NCBI RefSeq assembly: GCF_010646885.2
Contig: NZ_CP050700.1
Span: 62,001 to 126,000 of the forward strand
Source of the DNA: Desulfopila sp. IMCC35008
Lineage (GTDB): Bacteria > Desulfobacterota > Desulfobulbia > Desulfobulbales > Desulfocapsaceae
DNA length: 64,000 nt
Direction: 5' to 3'
Notes under the pieces: generated by a model
Databases searched by the model: none
Seen by the model: the letters and a program-made list of their open reading frames with translations, nothing else
What the model was told of the DNA's origin: nothing
Shown here: positions 63,854 through 64,000 of the stretch, piece by piece
Position numbering within the stretch: the first letter of the stretch is position 1
Layout of the letters: the number at the start of each line of letters is the position of its first letter
Translations under genes and position numbers: made by a program

Positions 63854-64000
63854 ATCATATGTGATGCATAAAGTAAAAAACCCGGTTTCCACCAGGAAAC
63901 CAAGAGGTAAAAAATATTTTTGCGATCGGCTGTGACAATGTGAAACGGTAGGCCAATAACCATTACATTTCAAAAAGATACCTTCATTTTGTTGTAGGTT

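Overview
The window is chromosomal DNA from a Gram-negative bacterium, most likely an anaerobic sulfate-reducer-like member of the Desulfobacterota (Desulfobulbales type). The clues are an F-type ATP synthase split over two loci with paired b and b' subunits plus AtpZ and AtpI, a NIL-domain ferredoxin, LarB, a UbiD decarboxylase, a fused SecDF, a PPDK-like protein and Kdo/BamD genes of an outer-membrane cell. This placement is inferred from gene content; no rRNA is present. Nearly all of the window is housekeeping. I found no prophage, insertion sequence, CRISPR array, rRNA or tRNA.

Layout. 0-8 kb: methyl cycle (ahcY fragment, metK), Kdo synthesis (kdsD), an unusual membrane protein with an E2 (ubiquitin-conjugating)-like domain facing a CRP-like/DUF4388 protein, then a HAD phosphatase and a YkgJ protein. 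8-14.5 kb: fused SecDF, LarB, NIL-ferredoxin, BamD, TrxB, TrxA. 14.8-18 kb: hemL and the first ATP synthase locus (atpZ-atpI-atpB-atpE, the membrane part). 18-24 kb: a nucleoside phosphorylase with rimO, an IHF/HU protein, and the operon yjbQ - small ORF - ubiD-like - rluB. 24-31.5 kb: glgA overlapping gap, a strongly structured intergenic element, and a 1424-residue PPDK-like protein that lacks the PEP/pyruvate barrel. 32-39 kb: a small SAP-like Cys protein, ArsR/DUF2892 pair, acs, an isochorismatase-like hydrolase and alaS. 39.3-45.3 kb: the second ATP synthase locus (atpF'-F-H-A-G-D-C). 45-56 kb: murein amidase, mutS, phosphodiesterase, efp-epmA, and a Wzz / ExeA-like ATPase / tyrosine-kinase trio for exopolysaccharide. 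56-64 kb: YgiQ radical SAM protein, NhaD antiporter, SulP transporter with beta carbonic anhydrase, and an orphan NarL-type response regulator.

Working together: the two atp loci supply the whole F1Fo enzyme. NhaD, SulP and carbonic anhydrase look like a sodium/bicarbonate module. glgA, gap and the PPDK-like protein suggest a carbon-storage/gluconeogenesis group. efp and epmA make and modify EF-P. A 24-bp palindrome, with the half-site GGGGTCAGRCTT followed by its reverse complement, recurs between genes in the right third of the window and keeps its symmetry through paired changes. The most novel-looking items are the E2-like membrane protein, the structured RNA candidate before the PPDK-like gene, the PPDK-like architecture itself, the SulP insertion, and this palindrome family.
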